NCBI RefSeq assembly: GCF_004293625.1 | Contig: NZ_CP033040.1 | Location: 310,001-374,000, forward strand | Source of the DNA: Thiomicrorhabdus indica | GTDB taxonomy: Bacteria; Pseudomonadota; Gammaproteobacteria; Thiomicrospirales; Thiomicrospiraceae | Reading direction: 5' to 3' | DNA length: 64,000 nt | Shown here: positions 46,855-55,593 of the stretch, piece by piece | How positions within the stretch are numbered: position 1 is the stretch's first letter | How the letters are laid out: every line of letters begins with the position of its first letter | Notes under the pieces: model-generated | Told to the model about the DNA's origin: nothing | The model's input: the letters and a program-made list of their open reading frames with translations, nothing else | The model's database searches: none | Translations under genes and position numbers: made by a program

Positions 46855-46889
46855 AAAGGGGGATATGTTTTACATATTCCCTTTTTTTT
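46855..46889 (+). terminator. Rho-independent terminator ending the carboxysome operon
   Basis: AAAGGGGGATATGT pairs with ACATATTCCCTTT around three T, followed by eight T. The next 330 bases (46890-47219) are AT-rich with no gene; a promoter for the SulP gene is expected there but no strong pair is evident. Confidence 0.9.
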
Positions 46890-47219
46890 AATCGACAGAT
46901 TAACTTTATGGGTATATTTTTGTATTTATAAAATTAATCTGTGTATCAAATCAATGGCCATCTATAAATAAATAGAAACTGTCTATGGGTTTGAGTTGTT
47001 TTATCAATTTCACATTTGGTAACAAAGTGAATAGGATAGCGCGCTATTAATTTAAATCTAAAGTGACTGTCTTAAGAGCAGAGCAGCCACTTTGTTGATG
47101 TGTTTAGCCACAAGCTGGATAACAGAAACGTAATTTGCTCTCAGGTTAAGCCTATTCCTGAGTCAACATGACTAAGAAGCAATTCAAATGAATTGCCATT
47201 ACGAAGGTGTAATAAAACT

Positions 47220-48536
47220 ATGGCACAAGAAAATACAAATACATCAAACTCAGAAATGACTGATTCAGGTTCTGCTGCATTCCGCTCAGAATATGCAGTC
47301 AGAGATGTTCAGGCTGGTGTAATTACTGCAACTATGGCAATTCCTCTTTCTATTGGTATTGCTATGATGTCTGATTATCCAATTCAGGTAGGTCTTGCAA
47401 CGGTTGCATTCGCCTCTTTTATTGGTTTCTTATTTGCATGGTTCCGTCCAGGAAACTTTATTGGTGCACCGGGTATAGCAGCAGGTCTTGCTCCTATTCT
47501 AGCAATGGGTGTTGCCACATTTGGTATCGAAAATATGGCGTTCATAATTTTTATGACCGCAACGTTTCAAGCCTTAATATGGAAATTTAATTGGCAAAGA
47601 TATTTGCTCATGGCTGTACCTGGATACCTAGTTGAAGGTCTTTTGGCTGGTATTGGTTTAAAAATTGCACTTAAGTTCCTACCGTTTTTGTGGATGCTTC
47701 CAGTTGGTGTTGCTGCAGGGGAAGAGTTTTGGTCAGACGGACGTGTTCACGTTGTGATCTTATCGGTGATTGGTGCGGCAATGTTTTTAATACTGTTTAA
47801 AAAATTTAAAGACACAAAACCTGCACTACCGTACTTTGCATTGATTGTTTTTGGAATCATTGCTGCAATGTTTATTGATGTCAAAATGCTGAAAGTTGAT
47901 GATGTGGATTTTAATATTGGTTTACCAATTCCAAGCTTTGATTCAGCATGGCTATGGATTTATGCCATCTTCTTCTCATTGATGTTAGCGGTGGTTGATG
48001 TCATTGAGCAGGTGATGTCGAATGCAGCAATTGAAAAAATTGATCCATTGAAGCGTCCGTGTAATTCGAATAATTCACTTCTTTCGATTTGGGTTTCAAA
48101 CATGGGGTCATCTTTCTTTGGGGGTATGACAAACCTTGATGGACTTGCCAAGTCGTCAACGAACCGTTTGGCGGGTGCTTACACTAAGTTATCTGTGTTG
48201 GTAATCGGTCTACTGATCACATTCTTTGTGTTCAATGTTCAGTATCTGGATCATCTGCCATACTTTGCGTTGGCGATTATTATGACATTTGTTGGTATTA
48301 AGATGGTGCTTGGTGTATTACACACCGCAAAACACGGTCCTTATGCAATGTTACTGGCAACTCTTTGTGGATTGTTAGTATTTAAAGTCGGTATTTTTGA
48401 AGGGTTGATTATTACTTTAGTTATTCATGCAGTAATTTATTACGTAATCTTTAAGAATGTCGAGAGTATGCAAACAGGAACCATTGTTCGTCAATATTTC
48501 CAAAAGTTCAAAGAAGACGAAAAAGAAATCAACTGA
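47220..48536 (+). CDS. SulP-family anion transporter lacking a STAS domain, putative bicarbonate uptake
   Basis: A 438-aa inner-membrane protein with 10 or more hydrophobic helices and the SulP start RDVQAGVITATMAIPLSIGIAM, then FIGAPGIAAGLAPILAMGV and SNMGSSFFGGMTNLDGLAKSS. Typical SulP proteins are about 550 residues with a cytosolic STAS domain; this ends at EDEKEIN without it. I start at ATG 47220 (AAGGTG upstream) rather than 47193. Position after the carboxysome operon suggests dissolved inorganic carbon uptake, which is known for SulP proteins in this bacterial group; substrate not proven. A double-palindrome terminator follows. Confidence 0.85.
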   Translation: MAQENTNTSNSEMTDSGSAAFRSEYAVRDVQAGVITATMAIPLSIGIAMMSDYPIQVGLATVAFASFIGFLFAWFRPGNFIGAPGIAAGLAPILAMGVATFGIENMAFIIFMTATFQALIWKFNWQRYLLMAVPGYLVEGLLAGIGLKIALKFLPFLWMLPVGVAAGEEFWSDGRVHVVILSVIGAAMFLILFKKFKDTKPALPYFALIVFGIIAAMFIDVKMLKVDDVDFNIGLPIPSFDSAWLWIYAIFFSLMLAVVDVIEQVMSNAAIEKIDPLKRPCNSNNSLLSIWVSNMGSSFFGGMTNLDGLAKSSTNRLAGAYTKLSVLVIGLLITFFVFNVQYLDHLPYFALAIIMTFVGIKMVLGVLHTAKHGPYAMLLATLCGLLVFKVGIFEGLIITLVIHAVIYYVIFKNVESMQTGTIVRQYFQKFKEDEKEIN

Positions 48537-48555
48537 GTGTCGTTTTCTTTTAGAA

Positions 48556-48601
48556 TAACCGGCCGGTAAATGTGTGCATGAAACAATTTACCGGCCGGTA
48601 A
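48556..48601. terminator. Inverted pair of palindromes between the SulP gene and rdgB
   Basis: Copies at 48558-48567 and 48590-48599 with flanks pair as AACCGGCCGGTAAAT against ATTTACCGGCCGGTAA around a 16-base loop. It starts 20 bases after the SulP stop. The T-run is short, so termination is probable rather than sure. Confidence 0.7.
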
Positions 48602-48635
48602 ACTCTGTATTTTTTAAATAGGTTTTAAATATTTC

Positions 48636-49256
48636 ATGGATTCAATTGTTGTTGCAACAGGAAACCCGCATAAGATAAAAGAGCTTATGCCTTTGCTTTC
48701 GCCTCTGGCAAAGCAGTTTCATTTGCAAACCGATTTTTTCTGCGACGAAGCTGTTGAAGACGGTGAAACCTATTTGGAAAATGCATTAAAAAAAGCTCGA
48801 TTTGCGAGTGCTAAAACAGGATTGCCTGCGATTGCGGATGACTCTGGTTTATCGATTGATTATTTAATGGGTGAACCTGGTATTTATTCTGCGCGTTTTG
48901 CAGATAAAGCTGGTAACGCGAAACCAAGTGAAGCGGAAAACCGTCAAAAAGTGTTACAAGCTTTACAGGGAGTTCCTTACTCGCATCGAAAAGCACACTA
49001 TTACTGTGCAATCGTATTAGTTCGTCACCCTAAAGATCCTGCGCCGATTGTCGGTTATGGTCGATGGGATGGCGAAATCTTAATGGAAGAACGCACGACT
49101 TACGGAATTGGTTATGATTCCCTGTTTTGGGATAGAGATCGGTTCCGAGTCGCTGCGGACATTCCACTTGAAGTCAAAAATAAAATTAGTGCTCGCGCAC
49201 AAGCTGCCAACGCTGTTGTTGAGCAGTGGTTAGCGGAAAAGGCAAGAAAGGCATGA
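48636..49256 (+). CDS. rdgB: XTP/dITP diphosphatase (RdgB/HAM1)
   Basis: Hydrolyses non-canonical purine triphosphates (ITP, XTP, dITP) to monophosphates. The 206-aa protein begins [13 protein letters not shown] and has [29 protein letters not shown] with the catalytic Asp, and the C-terminal GYDSLFW. All family landmarks are there and the length is normal. Its last bases hold the ATG of csoS1D (ATGA), so the two are translated together. A HAM1-type gene beside csoS1D is also known from marine cyanobacteria. No strong ribosome site is visible before the ATG. Confidence 0.93.
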   Translation: MDSIVVATGNPHKIKELMPLLSPLAKQFHLQTDFFCDEAVEDGETYLENALKKARFASAKTGLPAIADDSGLSIDYLMGEPGIYSARFADKAGNAKPSEAENRQKVLQALQGVPYSHRKAHYYCAIVLVRHPKDPAPIVGYGRWDGEILMEERTTYGIGYDSLFWDRDRFRVAADIPLEVKNKISARAQAANAVVEQWLAEKARKA

Positions 49257-49891
49257 TTGAATTACGTACCTGGGTATTTATTGATTCCCTACAACCGCAG
49301 TTAGCATCCTATATGGGGACTGCGTCTTTAGGGTTTCTTCCTGTACCTGGTGATTCCTGTTTATGGGTCGAAGTTGCCCCAGGTATGGCTGTACATCGTC
49401 TATCGGATATTGCCCTTAAAGCATCGAATGTTCACTTGGGCCAGCAGATTGTAGAGCGTTCATATGGTTCTATTTTTGTTCATCATCGTGTTCAAAGTGA
49501 TGTGCTTGAATCAGGTGATCATATGCTACGTTATATGAATACAGAACATTCAACGCGTCAGCCATGTAAATTGATGTGGCATGAAATCATTCGTTCTATT
49601 ACTCCTGATCATGCAACTTTGATTAACCGTGATAACCGTCGAGGCTCAATGATGCTTCCTGGCCAATCCATGTTGATTATGGAAACTGAACCGGCCGGTT
49701 ATATTATTTTGGCGGCAAACGAAGCGGAAAAAGCTGCCAACATTACTTTGATTGAAGCGCGTGCGGTAGGTGCTTATGGTCGTTTGATTATGGCAGGTAA
49801 GGAAGCGGATGTTGAAGAAGCCGCTCGTGCAGCGACTGCAGCGCTTACACGGTTGAATGGTAATGGCGGTGGTTGCCAAGACATAATGTAA
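49253..49891 (+). CDS. csoS1D: Carboxysome shell protein CsoS1D, tandem BMC
   Basis: A 212-aa shell protein with two fused BMC domains that forms trimers with a gated central pore. Highly recognisable blocks are [61 protein letters not shown], then in the second half [40 protein letters not shown] and [19 protein letters not shown]. The conserved Glu and Arg of the pore lie in these repeats. The true start is the ATG at 49253 overlapping rdgB, not the earlier 49226. It lies away from the main shell operon, with the SulP gene between. An imperfect palindrome copy (49907) follows. Confidence 0.92.
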   Translation: MIELRTWVFIDSLQPQLASYMGTASLGFLPVPGDSCLWVEVAPGMAVHRLSDIALKASNVHLGQQIVERSYGSIFVHHRVQSDVLESGDHMLRYMNTEHSTRQPCKLMWHEIIRSITPDHATLINRDNRRGSMMLPGQSMLIMETEPAGYIILAANEAEKAANITLIEARAVGAYGRLIMAGKEADVEEAARAATAALTRLNGNGGGCQDIM

Positions 49892-50039
49892 ATTTAGCTA
49901 AGTTTTGCCGGCCGGTAGAATCTGAGCTTAGTTTTTAATGAGTTAATTGGTTTCTCTATTTGAACTATTTCAATTAGAGATTAAAATCTATAATTCATAT
50001 TGATTACAACTAAGTGATTACTTAGACAAGGAGCGACCT

Positions 50040-50993
50040 ATGAGTCGACTACCGGATGGAAATTCTAATAGCCATTTTCTTCTGCGCCATGCCTCTTTAA
50101 GACAGATTCAAATTTTTGAAGCAGTTTCACGGCATCTGAGTTTTACCAGAGCTGCACAAGAATTGTTTCTGACACAGCCAACGGTTTCAGCTCAGGTCAA
50201 AAGTTTTGCCGAAGCGATAGATTTACCCCTATATGAGCAAGTTGGGCGTAATATTTATTTGACTGAGGTCGGTGAGAAGGTCGCTGCTAGCTGTCGTGAA
50301 ATTATCGACCGTCTATCCAACCTTGAAATTATGTTGGATGATTACAAAGGTCTTAAACGGGGCCGCTTGAGAGTTGCGGTTGTGACGACTGCGAAATATT
50401 TCACGCCAAAAGCCTTAGGTGAGTTTTCGAAGCGACACGAAGATATAGACTTAAACTTGAAGATTACAAATCGTGAAAACCTGTTTAAGCGAATCGAGCA
50501 AAACTTGGATGACCTTTATATTATTGGTCAGGTTCCGCGAAATAGTTCGGATTTGGAAGTTGTCCCGTTTCTTCCTAATCCATTGGTGATTATTGCCAAT
50601 CATACCCATGAGCTAGCGGGTCAAAAAGTGAGCCTTCAGCGTTTGGCAAAAGAACCTTTTATCATGCGTGAAGAAGGTTCGGGGATTCGTTCCGCGGTTG
50701 AATCGGTATTTTCTGAGCAGGGCTTAAGTATCAATGAGCGTTTGACAATGGAAACCAATGAAGCGATTAAACATTGTGTGATTGGTGATTTGGGCGTTGC
50801 ATGTGTCTCGCAGTTGGCGCTGTCAAAGGAAGAACGACTAAACGGTCCGATTATAGAATTAGATGTAGAAGGTTTTCCGGTGCAAAAGCAATGGAATATC
50901 GTCTATCCAAAAGGTAAAGAGTTATCAGTCTTAGCCAATGAATTTTTAGAGTTCTTGAAAGGCTGTGGTGAAAGCTATGTTCATGGTTATTAA
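50040..50993 (+). CDS. cbbR: LysR-type regulator, CbbR/CmpR family
   Basis: A 317-aa transcription factor. Residues about 18-77 are the winged helix (LRQIQIFEAVSRHLSFTRAAQELFLTQPTVSAQVKSF), followed by the linker helix and an effector domain (LRVAVVTTAKYFTPKALGEF; IIGQVPRNSSDLEVVPFLPNPLVIIA) that matches CbbR and CmpR. CbbR proteins sense Calvin-cycle metabolites and switch on cbb and cso operons. It stands 11 kb downstream of cbbL, so it is not the usual divergent neighbour. AAGGAG precedes the ATG. Likely binds upstream of cbbL and perhaps upstream of the SulP gene and its own gene. Confidence 0.9.
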   Translation: MSRLPDGNSNSHFLLRHASLRQIQIFEAVSRHLSFTRAAQELFLTQPTVSAQVKSFAEAIDLPLYEQVGRNIYLTEVGEKVAASCREIIDRLSNLEIMLDDYKGLKRGRLRVAVVTTAKYFTPKALGEFSKRHEDIDLNLKITNRENLFKRIEQNLDDLYIIGQVPRNSSDLEVVPFLPNPLVIIANHTHELAGQKVSLQRLAKEPFIMREEGSGIRSAVESVFSEQGLSINERLTMETNEAIKHCVIGDLGVACVSQLALSKEERLNGPIIELDVEGFPVQKQWNIVYPKGKELSVLANEFLEFLKGCGESYVHGY

Positions 50994-51053
50994 GATTAGT
51001 TGAGTATTCAGCTGTAGTGAACACAAAATTTAAAATTGAGAAAGAGAAGTACA

Positions 51054-51608
51054 ATGAAAAACGGTCGTACAATCAGTGGAACAGTTGGAATTGAATGGGA
51101 TGTTAACCCACGAGTAAGTGTTGGCAGCAGTCTAGGAAATCGTGGTTTAAAGGAAACACCGGTTACGGTTCGTAACCATGGAGCGCCAATCGACACTCCT
51201 ACTGCAAACGAATCTTGTGCCTGTGCACCTTCTTCTGAGCGTTTAGCGCAAGAACTTTTTGAACGTTGGAACATGGCGTTGCAAACGGGTGACCAAAATG
51301 CCGTTGCCCAATTGTATTGGGAAGATGCTGTGCTGTTACCAACGGTTTCAAACGTTCCTCGTGTTAACCACGAAGAAATCGCTGATTACTTTCACCATTT
51401 CCTACAATCAAAACCTTATGGAAAGGTGGTTTCTCGTAACTTGAAACAAGGCTGCAACAAATTGACTGATGCCGGTGTTTATGAATTTAAGGTTGTAAAA
51501 GATGGCAAGCCTCAAGTGGTTCCAGCTCGTTACACCTTTGTATATGAATTCCGTAATGGCGAATGGAAAATCTCTCATCACCACTCGTCAATGATGCCTG
51601 AAAAATAA
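51054..51608 (+). CDS. Iota-class (COG4337/SgcJ-type) carbonic anhydrase with N-terminal extension
   Basis: A 184-aa protein. Residues about 62-184 form a SnoaL/CaMKII-association fold: AQELFERWNMALQTGDQNAV, AVLLPTVSNVPR, then ARYTFVYEFRNGEWKISHHH and the terminal HHSSMMPEK. The HHSSxMPE end and the xxTFVY strand are the hallmarks of iota-class carbonic anhydrases, some of which work without metal. Unlike many bacterial members there is no signal peptide. Residues 1-45 are instead a polar extension beginning with RTISGTVGIEW; TISGT-VG closely resembles the CsoS2 repeat start TISGTAVG. This suggests, but does not prove, shell targeting. GAGAAG precedes the ATG at 51054; it follows cbbR by 60 bases and probably shares its transcript. 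Terminator follows. Confidence 0.78.
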   Translation: MKNGRTISGTVGIEWDVNPRVSVGSSLGNRGLKETPVTVRNHGAPIDTPTANESCACAPSSERLAQELFERWNMALQTGDQNAVAQLYWEDAVLLPTVSNVPRVNHEEIADYFHHFLQSKPYGKVVSRNLKQGCNKLTDAGVYEFKVVKDGKPQVVPARYTFVYEFRNGEWKISHHHSSMMPEK

Positions 51609-51629
51609 TTCAAAATTATCATCATAATG

Positions 51630-51667
51630 AAAACGGCTTCTAAGTTTGTCTTAAGAAGCCGTTTTTG
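51630..51667. terminator. Bidirectional terminator between the iota-type gene and the GT4 gene
   Basis: AAAACGGCTTCT and AGAAGCCGTTTT flank a 12-base loop, with A-run and T-run at the ends, serving both convergent genes. Confidence 0.9.
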
Positions 51668-51690
51668 TATTCAGGATGTATTGGATAAGA

Positions 51691-52755
51691 TTACGAGCTT
51701 TCAATCGCTCGAGAGTTTGTTCTGAGCATGTTGGATTCCGTTGCAGCATTAATCAGTGCTAGGTTATGCAAAAACTGTTCACAAGCTGAATCCCATGTGA
51801 ATTGTGGAATTGTTCGTTCCAAATGAGTGCCCTTCAATAGTAAGGCTCGATGAATAGCCTTTTCTAAATCGTTATCCAGTGCACCATTTAACCCTTCGGT
51901 TATGATATCTTTCGGCCCTGTGACAGGGTAGGCGGCTACCGGTGTTCCACAGGCAATCGCTTCAATGTTTACCACGCCAAATGTGTCCGTCAGAGAAGGA
52001 AAAACCATCACGTCCGCAGATGCATAAAAACTTGCTAATTCTTTACCGGTTTTTGCTCCAACAAACTCTACTTCAGGGTAGCTCTTTTTTAGCGCTTCCA
52101 GCTCAGGGCCTTTGCCCACAATGACTTTTGAACCTTTGAGTGGTATGTCTAGAAAAGCACGTATGTTTTTTTCTGCAGCGATGCGACCAACATATAAATA
52201 TATTGGTTTAGCAAATCTCATAGGCTGTGCTTGGTTTGGGTTAAAAGTTTCTCGGTTGACCCCGCGGGACATCACTGTTAATTCTTGAAAACCTTTATCC
52301 TCGAGTTCTTGTTTAATGGAAGGTGCGGGTACAAATGTTTTTGTTGCCGGCCGGTGAAATCTTTTTAGGAGGTTATAACCCCAGGATTCTGGAATCCATT
52401 TGGCTCTTTTATGGACATACTCTGGAAACTTTGTGTGATAACCAGTGGTGAACGGCCAATTAAACTTTTGAGCAAGTTGTCTGACACGCCAACCTAGAGG
52501 GCCTTCTGTTGCGATATGAATCGCATCTGGTTGGAAATTTAAGAGACGCTCTTCTAGGTGTGGCGCACGCCAGACTAACGATATTTCTTTATAAAAAGGC
52601 ATGGGAATTGTCGAATAATTTTGGGGTTGAATAACATCCACTTCAATGCCTTGATGGCGTGCTAAGTCCACCAAGTGAGTAAGTGTCGTCACAACCCCGT
52701 TGACTTGCGGGTGCCAAGCATCCGTTACCAGTACTAGTCGAGAAATCTTTGCCAT
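51691..52755 (-). CDS. GT4-family glycosyltransferase (MgtA/SQD2-like)
   Basis: A 354-aa GT-B enzyme. The N-terminal acceptor domain begins RLVLVTDAWHPQVNGVVTTL, as in mannosyl- and sulfoquinovosyl-transferases of lipid glycosylation, and the donor domain has YVGRIAAEKNIRAFLD and the E-x7-E nucleotide site in TDTFGVVNIEAIACGTPVAAY. The likely acceptor is a lipid. It lies divergent from a LpxH-like phosphoesterase, a pairing often seen and suggestive of a shared glycolipid pathway. Sugar and acceptor unknown. Confidence 0.83.
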   Translation of the reverse strand: MAKISRLVLVTDAWHPQVNGVVTTLTHLVDLARHQGIEVDVIQPQNYSTIPMPFYKEISLVWRAPHLEERLLNFQPDAIHIATEGPLGWRVRQLAQKFNWPFTTGYHTKFPEYVHKRAKWIPESWGYNLLKRFHRPATKTFVPAPSIKQELEDKGFQELTVMSRGVNRETFNPNQAQPMRFAKPIYLYVGRIAAEKNIRAFLDIPLKGSKVIVGKGPELEALKKSYPEVEFVGAKTGKELASFYASADVMVFPSLTDTFGVVNIEAIACGTPVAAYPVTGPKDIITEGLNGALDNDLEKAIHRALLLKGTHLERTIPQFTWDSACEQFLHNLALINAATESNMLRTNSRAIESS

Positions 52756-52928
52756 ATCTTATACCGATAATAAGTAAAAGAACTTATTTTATTCTGTCTT
52801 TATGAAGGAGAGTTGAAAGCTATATGACTTTTCAGGGGTTAAAAGGACTTGGAAGTGTCAACAAAGTGTCATAAATCGCTCGTATTCACTTTTTAAACTT
52901 GGTAAAAAATTTATAAGTGATTACAACT

Positions 52929-53792
52929 ATGTCGAAGACTTCTAATGTGAATGCATTACCCTCTGATTCCTCATTCTTTCCTGACTGGATGAATAATCTG
53001 ACTGAAGATGAGTTTATTCTTGCTGAGAATAATCAAACGATTAATCAATATCGGACGATCTTTATTTCGGATACTCATCTTGGATCGAAAGGAGCGAAAG
53101 CAGATCATTTATCGCATTTTTTAAAGTTTAATGATTGTGAAAAGTTATATTTAGTAGGCGATATTATTGATGGTTGGCGTTTGAAAAAGCGAATGTTTTG
53201 GCCACAAGCACACACCAATGTGATTCGTCGTATTTTGACAAAATCGAAACGCGGCACGGATGTGGTTTACGTGACAGGAAATCACGATGATTTTCTTCGC
53301 CGCTATTCAGGCATTGAGTTTGGCAATATTGATTTATGTGATGAGGCTGAATTTGTTGGGCTTAATGGCCAGAAGTTGTTAGTGGTTCATGGTGATAAAT
53401 ATGACAGTGTGATTCAAACACAAAAATGGCTTGCGGTGTTAGGTGACTGGAGTTACGAAACCTTGGTGATTTTGAATCGTTACTATAATTGGGTGCGTAA
53501 AAAGTTGGGGATGAACTATTGGTCGTTGTCTTCTTTTCTCAAGCAGAAGGTGAAATCCGCGGTTTCCTTTATCACCGCTTATGAAGAAGCTGTGGTCAAA
53601 GACTGCCGAAAACAAGGTTATCAAGGGGTCATTTGTGGCCATATCCATCATCCTGAAATTCGTGAAATCGAAGGTGTTGATTACTTCAATTGTGGTGACT
53701 GGGTGGAGTCTTGTACCGCCATTGTTGAAACTTTGGAGGGGGAAATTAAGCTTCTGAAATGGGTAGAGATAGATCACGAAAATAATAGATAA
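52929..53792 (+). CDS. Metallophosphoesterase, UDP-2,3-diacylglucosamine diphosphatase-like
   Basis: A 287-aa calcineurin-like phosphoesterase. All metal motifs are visible: IFISDTHLGS, LYLVGDIIDGW, VTGNHDDFLR, LLVVHGDKYD and VICGHIHHPE. The family includes LpxH-like enzymes of lipid A synthesis; this longer branch of about 280-290 residues is distinct from classic LpxH (about 240) and is commonly neighbour to a GT4 gene, as here. The start is not well marked: ATG 52929, or a GTG at 52917 adding four residues, both without a good ribosome site. Confidence 0.8.
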   Translation: MSKTSNVNALPSDSSFFPDWMNNLTEDEFILAENNQTINQYRTIFISDTHLGSKGAKADHLSHFLKFNDCEKLYLVGDIIDGWRLKKRMFWPQAHTNVIRRILTKSKRGTDVVYVTGNHDDFLRRYSGIEFGNIDLCDEAEFVGLNGQKLLVVHGDKYDSVIQTQKWLAVLGDWSYETLVILNRYYNWVRKKLGMNYWSLSSFLKQKVKSAVSFITAYEEAVVKDCRKQGYQGVICGHIHHPEIREIEGVDYFNCGDWVESCTAIVETLEGEIKLLKWVEIDHENNR

Positions 53793-53819
53793 TGCTCCTG
53801 AACTGATAGGAGATGAGTT

Positions 53820-54056
53820 ATGTGTATTTTTATTGCCGCTTTAATGTTGATTGTTTTGTATGCGTTTATGGGGCAGGTGGATAGTTTGCAATTGGTTGAA
53901 GTTGCCGGAAATGATTCTTTGGTGATTGCCCAAGGCTGGGAGATGGTTTCCCCATTATGGGCATTGCTGGCATTTGTATTTTTGGCAGGCGCTTTAACGG
54001 TTTTATTGGTAATGAAACTAATACCGGCCGGTCAAGAATCGAATTCACAGGAGTAA
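53820..54056 (+). CDS. Small two-helix membrane protein, unrecognised
   Basis: A 78-aa protein with hydrophobic segments at about residues 2-17 (CIFIAALMLIVLYAFMG) and 45-66 (PLWALLAFVFLAGALTVLLV). AGGAG is eight bases before the ATG, and it follows the phosphoesterase by 27 bases, so it is probably the last gene of that unit. Its end overlaps the convergent bioD by 25 bases, over a palindrome copy (54023). No family recognised. Confidence 0.6.
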   Translation: MCIFIAALMLIVLYAFMGQVDSLQLVEVAGNDSLVIAQGWEMVSPLWALLAFVFLAGALTVLLVMKLIPAGQESNSQE

Positions 54057-54676
54057 ATGGGGGTCTCAGTCCATTTCTCTAAGTCTTTAGCAAAACCAAA
54101 GCTGTCTTGGTTGACTTGATTGACTACAATCGCGTGTAATTTTAATCCTGCACTTTCAATTGCTTCGATACTAAGTAAAGCATGATTCAAGCAGCCGAGC
54201 TTGTCAGCAACGATTAAAATCACCGGCAGGTTTAAAGCTGTTGCCAAATCTCGATTTTGACCGTCTGTACAAAGCGGTGATAAGAATCCACCGGCCCCTT
54301 CAACCAAAGCAAAGTTTTGATTAGGTGTTTGGCAGGCAGCAAACAAGTCTTTTATCGTAACCACCACATTCGCCATTTCCAAAGCACTTTGTGGTGAGAG
54401 TGCCGGTTCAAATTGGTAGGGGCAAATAACTTCTAAGCTCTCTTGTGATTGTGCACCTTTTTGCAATTGCAAAGCGTCCTCACTTAATAAGCTTCCATCG
54501 GTTTGCACGATGCAACCAGAGGCAATTGGTTTACGAGGAGAAATTTTTAAGCCATGTGCAGTGAATTGTTGTGCAATTTTGGCTGCGACAAAGGTTTTTC
54601 CCACATCCGTATCGGTTCCGGTTACAAAAAAACCGGTATGAGGACCGGCTTTTAATTCGCTAATTGGATGGTGCAT
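54032..54676 (-). CDS. bioD: Dethiobiotin synthase
   Basis: ATP-dependent ring closure of 7,8-diaminopelargonate to dethiobiotin, the step before biotin. The 214-aa protein has the P-loop FFVTGTDTDVGKTFVAAKIA, a Lys in KISPRKPIASGC and the catalytic VEGAGGFLSPL. Length is normal. The start overlaps the purC stop (TAATG), a coupling with no evident pathway logic. Other bio genes are not in the window. Confidence 0.92.
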   Translation of the reverse strand: MHHPISELKAGPHTGFFVTGTDTDVGKTFVAAKIAQQFTAHGLKISPRKPIASGCIVQTDGSLLSEDALQLQKGAQSQESLEVICPYQFEPALSPQSALEMANVVVTIKDLFAACQTPNQNFALVEGAGGFLSPLCTDGQNRDLATALNLPVILIVADKLGCLNHALLSIEAIESAGLKLHAIVVNQVNQDSFGFAKDLEKWTETPIYSCEFDS

Positions 54677-55566
54677 TAGAGATTTTCCGTCAAGCGCGCT
54701 TGCGCTTCTTGGTATTTCTGCAGTGTATTGCTTACCACTTCTTCAGGCAGTTCAGGTGCATTGTTAGGGTTGCGATCCCAGTCTAAGCTGTCCAGATAAT
54801 CACGAATATATTGTTTATCAAAACTTGGTGGATTCGCTCCAACTTCATACTGCGATGCTGGCCAAAAACGAGAGCTGTCTGGCGTTAATGCTTCGTCAAT
54901 CAGATAAATTGTTCCGTTTTCATCTTCACCGAATTCAAACTTCGTGTCGGCAATAATAATGCCGCGTTTCGCTGCGAACTCAGCCGCGAACTGATAAAGT
55001 TTTAAGGCTAAATCACGAACTTTTTCAGACTTTTCTTGCCCCATAATATCAACTAACTTTTCAAAGCTGATGTTTTCGTCATGGTCGCCTTGTTCTGCTT
55101 TGGTTGACGGGGTAAATAACGGTTCAGGTAGTTTTGCGGCTTGTTCTAGACCGGCCGGTAAAGAAATTCCGCAGACGCTTTGAGATGATTGATACTCTTT
55201 CCAACCCGAACCGACTAAGTAACCGCGAACAATCGCTTCCACTGGAAGGGGGTTAAGTTTTCGAACAATCATGCCGCGACCATCAAGTTGCATTAACTCT
55301 TCAGGGGTTAAGTAATCAGCGAGTGTTTGGTCGGTCACCAATTGATTCGGCAAAATGTTTTGGGTTTTATTCATCCAGAACTGAGCAGTTTCCGTCAAAA
55401 TACGACCTTTGCCAGGAATGGGGGTTGGCAATATAGCGTCATAAGCAGAGATTCGGTCTGTGGTGACAATTAACATATGTTTGTCATCAATGTCGTAGAT
55501 ATCTCTGACTTTTCCTTTGCCAATTAACGGCAGGCTGGTTAGGGTTGACTCATATAGTGCTTGCAT
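54676..55566 (-). CDS. purC: SAICAR synthase (phosphoribosylaminoimidazole-succinocarboxamide synthase)
   Basis: Joins aspartate to CAIR in purine synthesis. At 296 residues it is of the longer, yeast-like type rather than the 237-residue E. coli type. It shows LIGKGKVRDIYDIDDKHMLI, ATP-site TTDRISAYDAILPTPIPGKG, VRGYLVGSGWKEYQSS, and TKFEFGEDENGTIYLIDEAL with TPDSSRFW. A palindrome copy lies inside (55150, LPAGL). bioD follows with one base overlap. Confidence 0.94.
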   Translation of the reverse strand: MQALYESTLTSLPLIGKGKVRDIYDIDDKHMLIVTTDRISAYDAILPTPIPGKGRILTETAQFWMNKTQNILPNQLVTDQTLADYLTPEELMQLDGRGMIVRKLNPLPVEAIVRGYLVGSGWKEYQSSQSVCGISLPAGLEQAAKLPEPLFTPSTKAEQGDHDENISFEKLVDIMGQEKSEKVRDLALKLYQFAAEFAAKRGIIIADTKFEFGEDENGTIYLIDEALTPDSSRFWPASQYEVGANPPSFDKQYIRDYLDSLDWDRNPNNAPELPEEVVSNTLQKYQEAQARLTENL

Positions 55567-55593
55567 ACTCAGTCCTAAATCATTTGAAAGTAA

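Noticed and set aside
46829-47219. McdA-type ATPase gene next to the McdB-like frame
   Set aside because: The spacer holds only a terminator and AT-rich DNA; no P-loop ATPase frame is present.
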